DNA of 64,000 nt from positions 22,468,501 to 22,532,500 of the forward strand of contig NC_091094.1 in NCBI RefSeq assembly GCF_024713975.1. The letters are read 5' to 3'. The position numbers were made by a program, and so were the translations under genes. Every line of letters begins with the position of its first letter. Position 1 is the first letter of the stretch. Below the pieces are notes generated by a model. It searched no databases, was not told where the DNA came from, and saw only the letters and a list, made by a program, of their open reading frames with translations. Source of the DNA: Paralichthys olivaceus. Lineage: Eukaryota > Chordata > Actinopteri > Pleuronectiformes > Paralichthyidae. Positions 1-11,296 of the stretch are shown here, piece after piece.

Positions 1-797
1 GCCTTAAAAACGATAAACACTAGATTTTTTCCAGCGAGGGTCGTTTTACTGTGCTTTTGGAAGTAATAGCATTAAAGACAAAGGTAGAGGCTCTAATCCT
101 GTGTTAATTTGATGATACCTGCTGTTTTTAAGTTTGGAACTCACCAAAGTTAATGAAAACTAAGTAAACGTGTTAGAGCAGCATGCACTGTAGAGTCTTT
201 ATGTGTTCCCTCATTTGGATTAGCTTCATTTCGCGAGGATTAATTGGCTTTAGGTCCAGAGCACGATAGTTCACAATGCTGCAGTGTAATCCTTTATTAT
301 AACACTGTATACAATGTTGTGTGTCCTGTGCAAGATTGTTCAGGGATAACATTCTTTGCTGTGTTGCACACAGTCATGGAGCAAGAGGGGGGCTTTGTCC
401 CATGTACATTTAATACATTACACACTACATCTGTTCTACTCAAACTGTCTGACTCAAACTAACAAGGTTTCAGAAGGAAATTATAAGAACATTCTTCATG
501 ATGTGTTCTTTTTTAAGATTTGTGTTGTTTTCGTTGCTGTGCTTGTATTGAATAATGACAGTAGAAGGAGAGAGAGAGATATGAGACTTATAGACAATAT
601 TGTGTGTGCCACTAAGTCATCAAGACAGGTCATTCTTCACAGTTTCTAAATGTTTAACACAGCATCTCTGTGTATTTTTCAACTTCGATATTACACTGCA
701 TTAAATATGTTTATGACCATGTTGCCATAACCTTGAGGTTTAAGAATAGTTGAACGTGGTTTGGGATAACTGGATCTGTCTTTTTCCTGTTGTGCAG

Positions 798-3700
798 TTG
801 ACCGGATGGACTAGTAATTTGGTGGATATCGTCATGGCTCACCACTTCAGCACTGTGAGTTTTTCTTTCAGTACTGTATTACTCACCCTCTGCTGTTTCT
901 TAATATCATTGACCTTTTTCATTCACGATATTAAAAAGTAACTAAACCACAGGAGGCTTTTTCTAATTTCCCTGGATATGTTGCTATTATTACAAACATT
1001 TAATAATGATTCTATTTCCATCCTCCTGGATCTGGAGAGTGCTAAATTGTGGCATGTTGACTCAGTTTGATAACTGACAACTAACTAACACTAAGCAGAC
1101 TGTTTGTACAGTCCCTCAGCTGGTCTAGATGATTAATGCAAACAGCTCGGTGTATGTTCAAAACATAGTACTTACATTCACTTTATTTCAAGTCTAGCTC
1201 TTCTTCATTTCAACCTTTATTTTCTCCTTATTACTTTTAAAGTGTGAAAAAGATTTCCTCTTTGGATCTTACTAACTCTTCTCTGTTCACCAGGACGAGC
1301 TGACAGAGAACCAGGAGCTGATCCAGACCTACCGTCTCCATATCGCCCAGGACATCAACCAGGATAACCTGGCCCTCTTCTGTGGCTCTTACCAATAGTA
1401 AGATACAGCACATAATATTGCCTTTGCCAAGGAGGTTATTTTTCAGCTGCGTTTGTTTTTATGTTAGCAGTATTAGGCAAAATCAAACCCTGCTGTCAGC
1501 CAGACCTGAATACATAGAAAAAAGCAATGTATAGAGAATATAGATCTTTATGTTTAATCATGAGGTGCACTGAAAAGCAGCATTTCTAACCAGTCACCTT
1601 AAGTTTGAACAAAGTTTCTGCTCCACAAACTCATAATTTGCTTCCCTGTACTAGTCGTCATGACCTGGAGATCGAGAGGCCCATCGTGGGTCTGAACGAG
1701 GACACAGTCAACACACTAACGTAGGTTTTCAACACAAAGGCACGTTTGTCTCTGAGTATACACAGTGCTATTTGAGAATAATTGCACCTAATCTGTTGCT
1801 ATGCAGGTGCCCTTCATTGCTGGTGGTTGGGGACACATCACCTGCTGTGGAGGCTGTGGTGAGTTAATCGGCTCACATCTCAATAACTGAAGAGGCTTGG
1901 AGAAGAGTTTTCATATAACTAAAAGATAAGCTTTTGTTTCTTGTTTTCAAGCTCAGTATTAACCTGTCGTTGATGTTTTAAGGTGGAGTGCAATTCCAGG
2001 CTAAATCCAACCAAGACCACGCTGCTCAAGGTGAAGGTTTTATGATGTACAAAATATGGCATTCATTTTGTCATTGCACAAAGGATTTATTCATGAGGCC
2101 GATGATGTTCTTTCAGATGGCTGACTGTGGAGGCTTACCCCAGGTTGTGCAGGTGGGTTTTTGATTTATTTATTTTTTTGATGAACATCCATGTCATCTT
2201 ACAGTGTTGTGTCTAAATCATTTTCTTACGTTTAACCTTTCTCTTTTCACAGCCAGGGAAACTTGCTGAGGCCTTCAAGTACTTTGTTCAGGGCATGGGC
2301 TACAGTAAGTAATCATGTTCACATCTCTGACCTCACCTGAGTAAAAACATCTGAATATGTAATGAAACTGCTTTAAACTAGCTGTATCAAATAGTCACTG
2401 TCCAACGAATGTTTACAGACTAACACCTCTTTGGGCTTACGTGTTTGTGGTCAAGGTTTATCTGTGTTCCTCACTGAATTTCCTGTTGACATGAGTGACT
2501 GCAATGCCAAATGTTACTCGCTGAGGCGTGTTTGCACCGCAGTCATTTCAGGGCTGTTGCTAAATACCCCTGCTGATCCAGTTTGTAGTGTGGCCACCAA
2601 TGCATGAAAAGACATGGTTTTTTTGTCTACCTAATCACGGAGAGGCAGCCTGTGCAACTGGGTGGATGCTGACGCCATTTCCTCTATGCTCTTTGCAGTG
2701 TTTGGCACCCACAGCCCTCAGTAGGTGAGGTGTATTGAGGTGTATGTCCTTTTAGCATGACATAAATGACAAAAGTACATGAGATGTACTGAACAGCAAA
2801 TAATTTCCTGTTCAGTATAGAGTTGGCCTCAGAAAAAACTGTTTTGTTTTGCCTGGTGTGCTTTTCTTTTCTATCCAGATCTGTTTAATGATGCAGTCTC
2901 TTTCTACAGAGACTTAAAGTGCATACTTAAACAGGCCTTCAGATTTTTACAGTCATTCATCTGCAGAGAGGAAATCAAACACAAATATGTCAGACCATAT
3001 TGACTTACAGCGCCAAACAGACTCTGATCCATGGATGGATGAAGTCATTAACAATGGTCTTCTTGCTCTGGCCACACAGATATGACGTGTGTGTGTGTGT
3101 CTGTGTATGTGTGTTTCCGTAATGCTGTTCCCAAACCCTTCACCATGGGAGGCACTCTGGGGTGTAGCTAGTATGTCACCATTGCTTCAAATGCCACCGA
3201 GTCCCACTGTTGAGTAAATGCCACTGCAGGATTAAACAGATTAAAAAGAGTGTGTTTTTTTTAGCACAGAGAACATGTGGATAATAAATCTTAACACCTC
3301 AGCATGTGTCTAAAAGCTGTTTTTCCTTCATTAACACATTGCCACAGTGCGAAATACAAAAGGGAAACAGGCAAAAAGAGCAATAAACTAAGCTTCTAGT
3401 TTGCACACATACTATGATTTCTTACGTGCTGTTGCTGTAATAGAGCCGCAGTCTGAATCACAAACACACTGAGGTAGGGTAAAGCAATATAAGGGCTACC
3501 TTTTCAACATTTCTCCCTTTCTCCTTCTTCCTTTCTTCAATCATTGCTTCCAGTTCCCTACGTTCTTCTCAGTCACCTGAGCAACGAATCAGGTATCGGG
3601 TTCTTAGGCAGCTGCCAGACTAGAATGCTCTGAACCCTATGGCCTCCACACTGGATGAATGTCAATGTATGCACAAACTCTCCAGAGAGCAGCAGTTTTA

Positions 3701-4085
3701 CATAGATGTCAAACAGTGTGGTGGATGCACTGAGTATCACACACAGTGAGATTGTTTTGCATACTTTGACACACATTCATCTCCCTGCAGGAGTTTAGTT
3801 GTTCCTGATAGCATGGAATCCGTCTTCAGTGTCCTAGTTTCTTGCATGACCTGCTGGTTTTGCTTCCCATTAGTTGAGTTGGATTGCTACTCCTGTATTT
3901 TGCTTTTGTTCTGTTTTAATTTGTTTCTAAAATAGACGTGTGCAGTATTTTTTGTTACTTAATTTATTTTTATTTGACGAATCTCCATATTTGAGAATTG
4001 TTTGCATGGTAAGCAATTTTGTTGGTGCTGTATTGAGCTGTGAAAGTGATCCAGCACTGTAGTGGGTGAGTGAGTGAGTGAGTGA

Positions 4086-4116
<31 letters not shown>

Positions 4117-4358
4117 TCTGTGTGTCTGTGTGTCTGTGTGTCTGTGTGTGTGTGAGTGGCATATTAATGGATGTTTCTGTTCCAGTGCCGTCAGCAGGAA
4201 TGACTCGTCTGGCTCGCTCACGCACCACCTCCTCTTCCAGCATCACTTCCATGGACAGCAGTCGCAGTCGCAACAACCTCAACAGCCTGCTGGAGGGCAG
4301 TGCCACCGGGGGCCTGGACAACCAGTCCAGACCCCAGACCATGGAAGTCTCCTGCTAA
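798..4358 (+). CDS. ndrg3: NDRG family protein, 3' half (best match NDRG3)
   Basis: The eight last coding exons are visible: 798-854, 1294-1397, 1655-1720, 1807-1858, 1983-2030, 2117-2152, 2253-2304 and 4186-4358. They join in frame to 195 codons plus TAA; the 5' half lies upstream of the window. The product is an alpha/beta-hydrolase-fold protein without a demonstrated catalytic role. NDRG proteins act in stress, differentiation and trafficking, and NDRG3 is known as a lactate-stabilised hypoxia protein. Family signatures are [54 protein letters not shown] and the terminal TMEVSC. The Ser/Thr-rich tail after MTRLARSRT keeps the basophilic-kinase context typical of SGK/AKT sites in NDRGs. HIAQDINQDNL fits NDRG3 better than NDRG4, and the neighbouring sla2 agrees. 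Which teleost duplicate it is cannot be told. Confidence 0.93.
2305..4185 (+). other. last ndrg3 intron with GT microsatellites
   Basis: This 1.9-kb intron separates the exon ending in GMGY from the terminal exon. It holds a short imperfect GT tract near 3085-3116 and a compound microsatellite near its 3' end. Mammalian NDRG3 has alternative exons in this position, but I could not identify one with convincing splice sites here. Confidence 0.6.
4064..4155. repeat. compound (GAGT)n-(GT)n-(CTGTGTGT)n microsatellite
   Basis: GAGT units pass into pure GT and then into CTGTGTGT units. The tract ends about 30 bases upstream of the acceptor of the last ndrg3 exon (4186). Length changes would therefore alter the branch-point region of that intron. 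Confidence 0.95.
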
Positions 4359-5152
4359 ACCCCAACCCCATGCACCCTCCTATAGTAACTTATGTGCCCT
4401 CCCCTCCCTCTTTCTCTCTCATCTCACTCCTTAGCAGTTCAGCACTAGGAGGATCTGTAACAAACTATGTGATTAGAAAAGCAGGTGTAATAAATATATT
4501 AACAGATGCATATTATTAAATATTATATTAAATACACTGTCAGTCACATTCTAGAAACCGTAACTACATTCAGATGTGTATAGAAATGGTCAAACCGTTA
4601 TGTCGACTCAACTGTCCATCGTCACCCTCGTCTATTTATTTTTTTTCTCACATTCTTTGTTTATATGTCTTCACACACATTATAGAAATCCTCCTTTGTA
4701 ATTTTGTGTTCTAATTTAATTGCACGATACAAGACTTTTATTATTTGAACTGATCTCTTCTGGTGTGGGCTCTCAAAATGTGGGTTATACTGAAATAGGT
4801 TTGCAGTCTGTAATTACAATGATGCCAGAACAAGTGATGTAAAGGAAGAACAACTGCATAGCACACTAACTAGAACTAAGTCAGAGCTGAACAGAGAACA
4901 TGAAAAGAACATTCAGTGTTGTGTACCAGTAAGTCCAGTAACTCTCTTTCCTTTTTGTAAGTGAACTCATCATCTCCTTTTTCGCTCTTTCTGATTTGTG
5001 TTGATGTTTTTGTTCAGTTGTTTAAATGATTCACTGATGTTTTAACAACATTTAACAAGTGGGGTCTGATGTGAAAAGTCTGAGTTCCTTCACTGAGGAG
5101 CCCAGTGGTGCTTCTCACTGTCTGCTGATACCACTCATTTATATTACTACTG

Positions 5153-5158
5153 AATAAA
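5153..5158 (+). terminator. ndrg3: ndrg3 polyadenylation signal
   Basis: AATAAA follows the ndrg3 stop codon by about 800 bases, with a TG/T-rich stretch just downstream. This gives a 3' UTR of roughly 4359-5175. It is the first canonical hexamer on this strand in a position to end the gene. Confidence 0.7.
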
Positions 5159-5179
5159 GCTACAACATGAGAACATGTC

Positions 5180-6320
5180 TGCTCTGCTTGTTTATTAATG
5201 TAAGGACATTAGGACATATTTAAATGAAAGAAAGAAAGTAGAATATATGTGTCAGTGCAGTGAGAGACTTTACCTCTTCTCTTCGTGGAAAAGTTAGGTT
5301 ACTGTGGTGTGATTGTTTCCAACCTCACTATTTCCTGTGATAACTGTTGTCACAGATGAGGCGTCTATAATTAGCACTGAAACAAAAAAAAGGTTAGCTG
5401 CTGTGCGATGAGGTGATTGACGCAACTGAAAAGTTGTCGAGAACATGGGGAACAGCGTTAATCTGATGTTCAAGTCATCACAGTTCACTGTAAAACACAG
5501 TCACAACACATTTCCTCGACAGATGTCAAAGATAAATTAACTCTAAAAATATCTTGCGTACATTCATTGCAGTAAAAGATAATAAGATGAACCTTTACTG
5601 ATCCTCTGTATGAGTAAATCATTTAAAACAATTGAAATCTTGATATATTGTGATTCAGCACAAGTCTGGTCTGCTGAGGTAAAGATGATTTAGGTGTTTC
5701 CATCCACAGTGAAGTTGTTGTTTTGCTTCTAAACCACTGTATCTCATTAAAGACAAGACAAGACTAGAATATTTCAAAGTTATTAGCACCTTGAGTGGAT
5801 GTTCCTCGCAGCTGAGACTGAAACATAGTCATCTTATGTATACCTTTCCTCGGTATGCAATCTTTTTTTCTTGGACTTTTTCACTCCCAAATAATTAATA
5901 TTTACAAATGACATGCCCCCATGGCCAGTGTGATGGATGAACTGCTGAGTGCAGATAAATCAGGGCAGGAGGAGTCCGATAGCAGAAGCTTCATCGTGCC
6001 TCTGCAGAGCTCTGTCTCTTATCTGACTCTAACATGTCTGAGTGTAATCAAAGCATCGGGCTGGCAATCTGAACGTAGCTCTGTGCAGTGTTTACCCTTC
6101 TAACACAAACTGGCACTGTGATATCATGTCACTGTACTTCACCCCTCCACAATGATGCATGTACATGTTTACGTAAACTCTGCTTATGCACACATACAGT
6201 GAATTCCATAAACAAGTGATGCGCGGTCAGCTCTATTTGAAAACATCCTGCATTAGATCAGCACAAGCTGTTCTCTGTTGAGGTATGAGCATCACAGGAA
6301 GTTGCAGCAGAGCGACATAC
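5180..6320. other. ndrg3-sla2 intergenic DNA
   Basis: AT-rich DNA with no credible coding exon. A GAAA-type short repeat lies near 5227. A 60-codon ORF at 5921-6103 has no family resemblance and no exon structure. Confidence 0.6.
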
Positions 6321-6324
6321 CGCA

Positions 6325-6435
6325 TATAAAGAGCAAGCAGGAAGCTCTTCAAGCAGACAACAAACATTTTTCATCAAGAGGATTTGGAAATTACTGACTG
6401 AGAAAATCCTACTCACTGATTATTATCTACAGGAG
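6325..6435 (+). promoter_or_regulatory. sla2: predicted sla2 core promoter and non-coding exon 1
   Basis: A TATAAA box at 6325-6330 is followed at the expected distance by a likely start site near 6355. A clean donor follows (AGGAG at 6431-6435, then GTGAGT). The next acceptor compatible with sla2 is TTTCAG before 7776, so this would be a short untranslated first exon. The assignment is inferred from spacing and splice signals only; no transcript evidence is available here. Confidence 0.55.
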
Positions 6436-7775
6436 GTGAGTAAATCACTTGCTCTGATGAAGGTCCTATTTCTTTCTTTTTTTATATTTTTTTATTGAGT
6501 CATTCAAAGATTGTTCTTTACATCTATGATCTTCCTCATTATTACTCTCATGTTTTACAGATATATAGACAAAATTGAAAACTTTGAATAGCATAATAGT
6601 CCCTGGAAAGAAGGATAAAGTGGTAAAAGTAATAATAAGAAAAACCAATCAAATGAATATTACATTTATAGGAAGTTGTACCTTTGTATATTTTGAGTAC
6701 ATTTGAGTTAGAACAACCTGTAGAGTTCGAAAGCATTTCAATCACTTGACCCTTCCCATGAAAATGGTGTAAAAAATAGTTATTATTATTTAATTCATTA
6801 TTCAAAATACCCAGGTCACTAATATATTGTTTCCAACTACCCCAATATGACTGATTGACACAACATTTACACAGCAGCACAAGGAAATAGGGGCAAAGGG
6901 AAAATGTAGCAAGAAGTAAGAATAGAAACAATCCAGAACAAATAATAATATAATAGTATATAAAGTTTCATGTTGCTGGCTGTGGATCTTACAGTTCAAA
7001 TTCTGTCATACATATAAAAATGAATAATTTAAAACCAAGTATTTCACTTGCAAACACCTATTTATTCAACATATGTATCACAATACACAATACAATATTT
7101 AAATGGTATAACCAAAGTTAGAATCAGGTTAATATCCTCGTATACCAGAATATTTTACCATAAACAACTGATCATGGTAATAAATGTTGAATCTATTTAA
7201 TTGCAGCTTTACTGAAAAGCTCAGTTTCTCCACAATATAAATTTCCTTCATGGTTTCAATAAAGTCTTGTTTTTGTTTCATTCATTTTTTCTTTTCACTC
7301 AATGACCTGACTTTTCCTCCTCGATATAACAAGGATCCTGCCTCATCAGTTATATTGTATGAAATATCAGTTATTTGCTTAGGAATGAGCTATCAGCTAT
7401 GTTTTTTTATATAATTTAGTTTTTTAAGATATTTTATTAACTTGATGCTAGCCATACATAAAATAAGTTTTCATAGTGAGAGCAAAACCTCATGTCTATT
7501 TTTTAATGAATCTTTCTCATGTAGCGTTCATGTTGGATGGAAATTTAACACAGGATATCAATGCCTCTTGTTGTGGTGAAGCGCCATCCTGTTACATGAA
7601 GGTACTTTCTCTTACTGTAGAGTGTGCAGGGTTTGTGAGCTGTTAAGCTGGTGGCAGGTAAAATGTGATAGCTCATGGAATAATACAAGTATGAATATAT
7701 GTTATTGAGGATTTTGAAAGACCATTTTCTAAACATGCTTCATATTTCAACCTTTTTTCTGAATCTCCATTTCAG
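6436..7775 (+). other. first sla2 intron
   Basis: AT-rich intron between the predicted untranslated exon and the ATG exon. Several ORFs on the opposite strand here (for example 6548-6931) are low-complexity artefacts of AT-rich DNA. I see no other gene or RNA. Confidence 0.5.
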
Positions 7776-7808
7776 CAACAAGTTCAAATCGATAAGAAGC
7801 CAAAGAAC

Positions 7809-10654
7809 ATGGGCACCTGCCCCATCAAGTGTCGATCCAACCTGCCCCTCCTTGAAAATCCACCCGAACCTGTGGTAGAAGGTAGATTCAATCGCAACAG
7901 CAAATAGAAACAAGAAAAATGTAACAGATCAAAATGCATTTATTATATTCATGTCCTTCTTTCCCTCTGTAGGCCTTCAGGAGACTTTGATTGTATCGCT
8001 CTATAACTACCCGTCCTTTGGTCCCGCAGAGTTGACCATGTGCATTGGAGAAATGCTCACCATCGTATCAGAGTACGTGATGTAACGCCTCATGTTTGAC
8101 CTTCACCCTTGTTCTCACTAAGACAGACACAAGTAGTCACATTATTTTCTCCGACAGCGATGGTGATTTCATCATGGTGAGATCCACAACCACAGGCCAT
8201 GAAAGCTACATTCCCACCAACTACACAGCCACGGTCACACACAGGTACGTGTTAGTCACAAAGATGTGTAACTCAGTACTGTGTGGGTGTGTGAGAGAGA
8301 AAAACCAGATAGATGTATTAGTAAAATGATAGGCAGGGAGTTCCCTGACATGTGGGAGGGGTCCCTGTGTAGGTGAACTTCACCCCAGTGTTTGGAACAA
8401 GCCCTCTGTTCTCTCCAGTGATGTGACGTCAGCCTCTGCCTCCTGCACTTTCACTCCTCCTCCAGTGGGGGATGTCTCTATCATTGTTCCAGTGGATCAA
8501 ACCTGAAAACAACAGAACAGTCTATGTTTTATAAACGCCCACAGTCTGAACGTGTGCTGCACGTATGTTCTCTGTGTTCAGGTGGTTGTACAAAGGTATC
8601 AGCAGGATCAAAGCTGTGGAGCTGCTGCTGCAGCCCAGTAACCAGAGTGGAGCCTTCCTGATCCGAGAGTCAGAGACAGAGAGAGGTTAGAGGCATCTTC
8701 CTTCCTTCCTTCCTTCCTTCTGGTAATATTATTTGACTGATGTTAGTGGACCATATAATCTTCACAGTTTCTAAAGCAGTTTCCACTGTTTTAAAGGGAT
8801 CGTTCACCTGAAAATGAAAATTCACTCATTATCTACTCATCATAACGCCAGTGGAGGGGTTGGGAAGTAATAGTTTCAAAGGTAAACAGCATTGCAGCCA
8901 ATACAATTGAAGTAACTGGTGACCACTTCTTCAAACGTAACAAATAGAAAAAGAACATATATTCCTCCTTGCTACTCCTGTGGTGTCATCCAAGTCTTCA
9001 CAAGCCCCAACATTCAAAATGATTTGAAACGGCTTCATTTATACTATGTTTTAAGCTTAAATGTCCGCTGTTGCCCTCAGGGTTAGCCATTTACTTCAAC
9101 TGTATTGAATTTGACTGCAACACTGTTTACCCCTGAAACTCCGAAAATGTTCACCACACTTCACCCAACCCCCCATCAGCATAGTGATGAGTAGATAATG
9201 AGTGAATTTTTATTTTTGGGTGAACTATCCCTTTAAGACTTGAACTCAGTGACAGTACTTTGTGATGAGCTTGATTTAATGTAATTACTTAATTTGCCTT
9301 AGAAGATTACTCCTATGGGTTAATAGGTAACAGCAATTAAGTCTCACTGCTGAATCTGTGTGCTATTTCTGTCTTTAGACTGTCACTCGCTGTCCATGCT
9401 GAAGAGAGCCAACTCCTCGTACCTCGATGGTGTGAAACACTACCGCATCAGTCAGCTCCAAAACGGCTGGGTCTACATATCCCCAGGACTCTCCTTCCCC
9501 TCCCTGCATCACCTTGTGGAACACTACTCAGGTTTGTACTGAGGGTGAAACACTGTTTTCTCAACTCAACACTAAAACCCTAAAAGAGCTAAACTGTAAA
9601 ATGATCTCCTTTCTCAGAGTTTGCAGATGGATTGTGCTGTCGACTCACATCGCCCTGCTCCATCCAGGGTTTTGATGACGGTAGAGAGGCCAGGCCTGTA
9701 CCCACAACTATCAGGAGGCCGACCATCAACTGGAAGGACATCAGCAGGTGCAGCAGAATCTCTCTATCTTTTTCTTTTACAAACTACTTACATGTAGCAC
9801 TTGTGGTTTGGCTTTTGAAGTCAACTTACTCACATGATTCTTGCTGTTCTGGGTTTGTCCCCTCATAGTTTAATGCACTTATAAGTCGCTTTGGATTAAA
9901 GCGTCAGCTAAATGAAATGTAAATCTTTTTCTTCTCATGGTGACATCCACAAGATGTCACTCTTGGTGTGGAGGACTGTGAGACCCCCTGCTGGTGCCTT
10001 GTTTAAACAATAGATAAATCTCAAGGAAGCTCATCATTCTCAGTTTTAGCTACCTCCACCAAGGAGGAACATGGTGATGATCTAGGAATCTGTTTCACTC
10101 TCTTTAACATTGCAAGAATTTTTCATTATCTTACAATTTTTCTCAGAGGATGAAACTTGAATAAGGGGCCTTAATATCTGAGTGTGTGACATTTTGATTT
10201 CTTGACTGAATGTAAGGAGACTGTTGGGATCTGGAGGAAGTATATGCTCTACTGGGTTAACTCTGTGTATGTTGATTTAACTCCACCATAATTTGTTCTT
10301 CAGTGTTGAGTAAACTCAGAAAGAAGAGTGTGTATACAATACCAATGCTAGCAGATAAGACAGTATCTGCCATGTTTGAGTGTAGGTAACTGTATATGTG
10401 TAGAGCAAAATGCTTCTATAAATGAGCAGTACTTGGGATAGTGTGGAAAAAGTGCATTTGAGGCACATTATCGTCAACAAAACAATCACTTTACTCATCA
10501 CAGTCTCGAATCCTGCTGTGTGTCCTCCAGGTCCATGATCTTCAAGAGGAAGAGGACAGAGTCAGACAACTCTCTGGTGAGCGAGGGGCTGAGGGAGGCC
10601 ATCAGCTCTTACCTCCAAATGACAGAAGGCAGCAATCACAGCTGGGACACTTGA
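7809..10654 (+). CDS. sla2: Src-like adaptor protein 2 (SH3-SH2 adaptor)
   Basis: Seven coding exons (7809-7881, 7973-8072, 8158-8244, 8582-8685, 9379-9531, 9618-9747, 10531-10654) join in frame to 256 aa. SLAP proteins are kinase-less Src relatives that recruit CBL and down-regulate antigen-receptor signalling at membranes. The N-terminus MGTCPIKC has a myristoylatable Gly2 plus Cys4 and Cys8. The SH3 domain covers about residues 26-84 (SLYNYPS to SYIPTNY) and the SH2 domain about 89-188 ([15 protein letters not shown] with the phosphotyrosine-binding Arg, [21 protein letters not shown]). The tail after INWKDISR ends [12 protein letters not shown], as in SLA/SLA2. The ATG is in good context and lies in the exon after a TATA-linked untranslated exon. 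The SH3 tryptophan pair is replaced by Phe-Ile. SLA is the alternative; linkage to ndrg3 and trpc4ap favours sla2. Confidence 0.93.
8791..9236. mobile_element. MITE-like element with 52-bp terminal inverted repeats
   Basis: The first 52 bases (8791-8842, beginning TTAAAGGGATCGTTCACC) match the reverse complement of the last 52 (9185-9236) at 48 positions. The 446-bp element has no coding capacity and lies inside a sla2 intron (8686-9378). It resembles a very common teleost interspersed element remembered for its AAAGGGATAGTTCACCC ends. TTAA stands at both outer edges, so a TTAA target duplication is possible but not proven, because it could belong to the repeat. Confidence 0.85.
9868..9922 (+). 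repeat. fragment of teleost SINE/LINE 3' tail
   Basis: The stretch AAGTCGCTTTGGATTAAAGC followed by GTCAGCTAAATGAAATGTAA closely resembles the 3' end of a very widespread fish retroelement. It lies in the last sla2 intron. The family name cannot be fixed without a repeat library. Confidence 0.6.
10050..10205 (+). repeat. dispersed repeat (CCAAGGAGG family), copy
   Basis: Contains CCAAGGAGG, TTTCACTCTCTTTAACATTG, TTTCTCAGAGGATGA and CTGAGTGTGTGACATT in the same order as other copies in this window (reverse complement of 19400-19745; 44240-44355). It lies within the last sla2 intron and is non-coding. Confidence 0.65.
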
Positions 10655-10982
10655 GGAGAGACGGTGGATCGGTCTGAGAGAATGAAGCCAGACAGAGACA
10701 AACGGTCAAGCACTGACCTGCCTCATGTGCCCTTTGAGAAGGACAGTGGACAGGGTCGTCTGCACGCCCACATGAGGTCATTGCACACCAGCCTGTCGTG
10801 GTAGAAGGCACTACAATGCTTGGATCTGCAACATGTTTGTCATTAAAAGACAAAAAGAAATTGGTTTTCAAATGTTGAATCTATACATTAATGTATAATC
10901 TAACTTGTGCATGCTGTTTGAATGTAACATATTTTAAATGTATTTCAATATGATTGTAATCGTGGGTATGTTATTGGAATCC

Positions 10983-10988
10983 AATAAA
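10983..10988 (+). terminator. sla2: sla2 polyadenylation signal
   Basis: AATAAA lies about 330 bases after the sla2 stop codon and gives a short 3' UTR (10655 to about 11005). Only about 300 bases then separate sla2 from the trpc4ap start codon. Confidence 0.75.
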
Positions 10989-11296
10989 AAAAACTTAAGC
11001 AAACTAATAAATGAGCATCACAGACTAATACAGCCACATAAACTGTATGTTCTGTGTACAGGAATAATGATATAAACTCTTAATATAAACTACATGTTCT
11101 CGGGACAGCGGTGGAGTAATGATGATAAAGTCTAATGATCGGTGGAGTAATGATGAAGTTTAACCTGTGTGTGGTCGGACATGTTTGCTGTGGGCAGTGT
11201 GAGCTCCTCTGCCAGCAGATGCCGCTTTATTACCTGCACCACTTCATCGGAGCTTCCACTTCCTGCCCCAACACTTCTGTTCAGGAAGAAGTAATA

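Noticed and set aside
798..4358. NDRG4 as identity of the first gene
   Set aside because: NDRG4 shares the TMEVSC-type end, but HIAQDINQDNL and PIVGLNED fit NDRG3 better and the neighbouring genes are those of human NDRG3.
4082..4519. ORFs in several frames around the last ndrg3 exon
   Set aside because: Only the frame ending TMEVSC belongs to ndrg3. The others read the GT repeat or shifted frames.
7809..10654. SLA (SLAP1) as identity of the adaptor gene
   Set aside because: The protein alone is ambiguous ([13 protein letters not shown] is close to SLA), and NDRG1-SLA are also linked in human. The trpc4ap-myh7b-snai1 context decides for SLA2.
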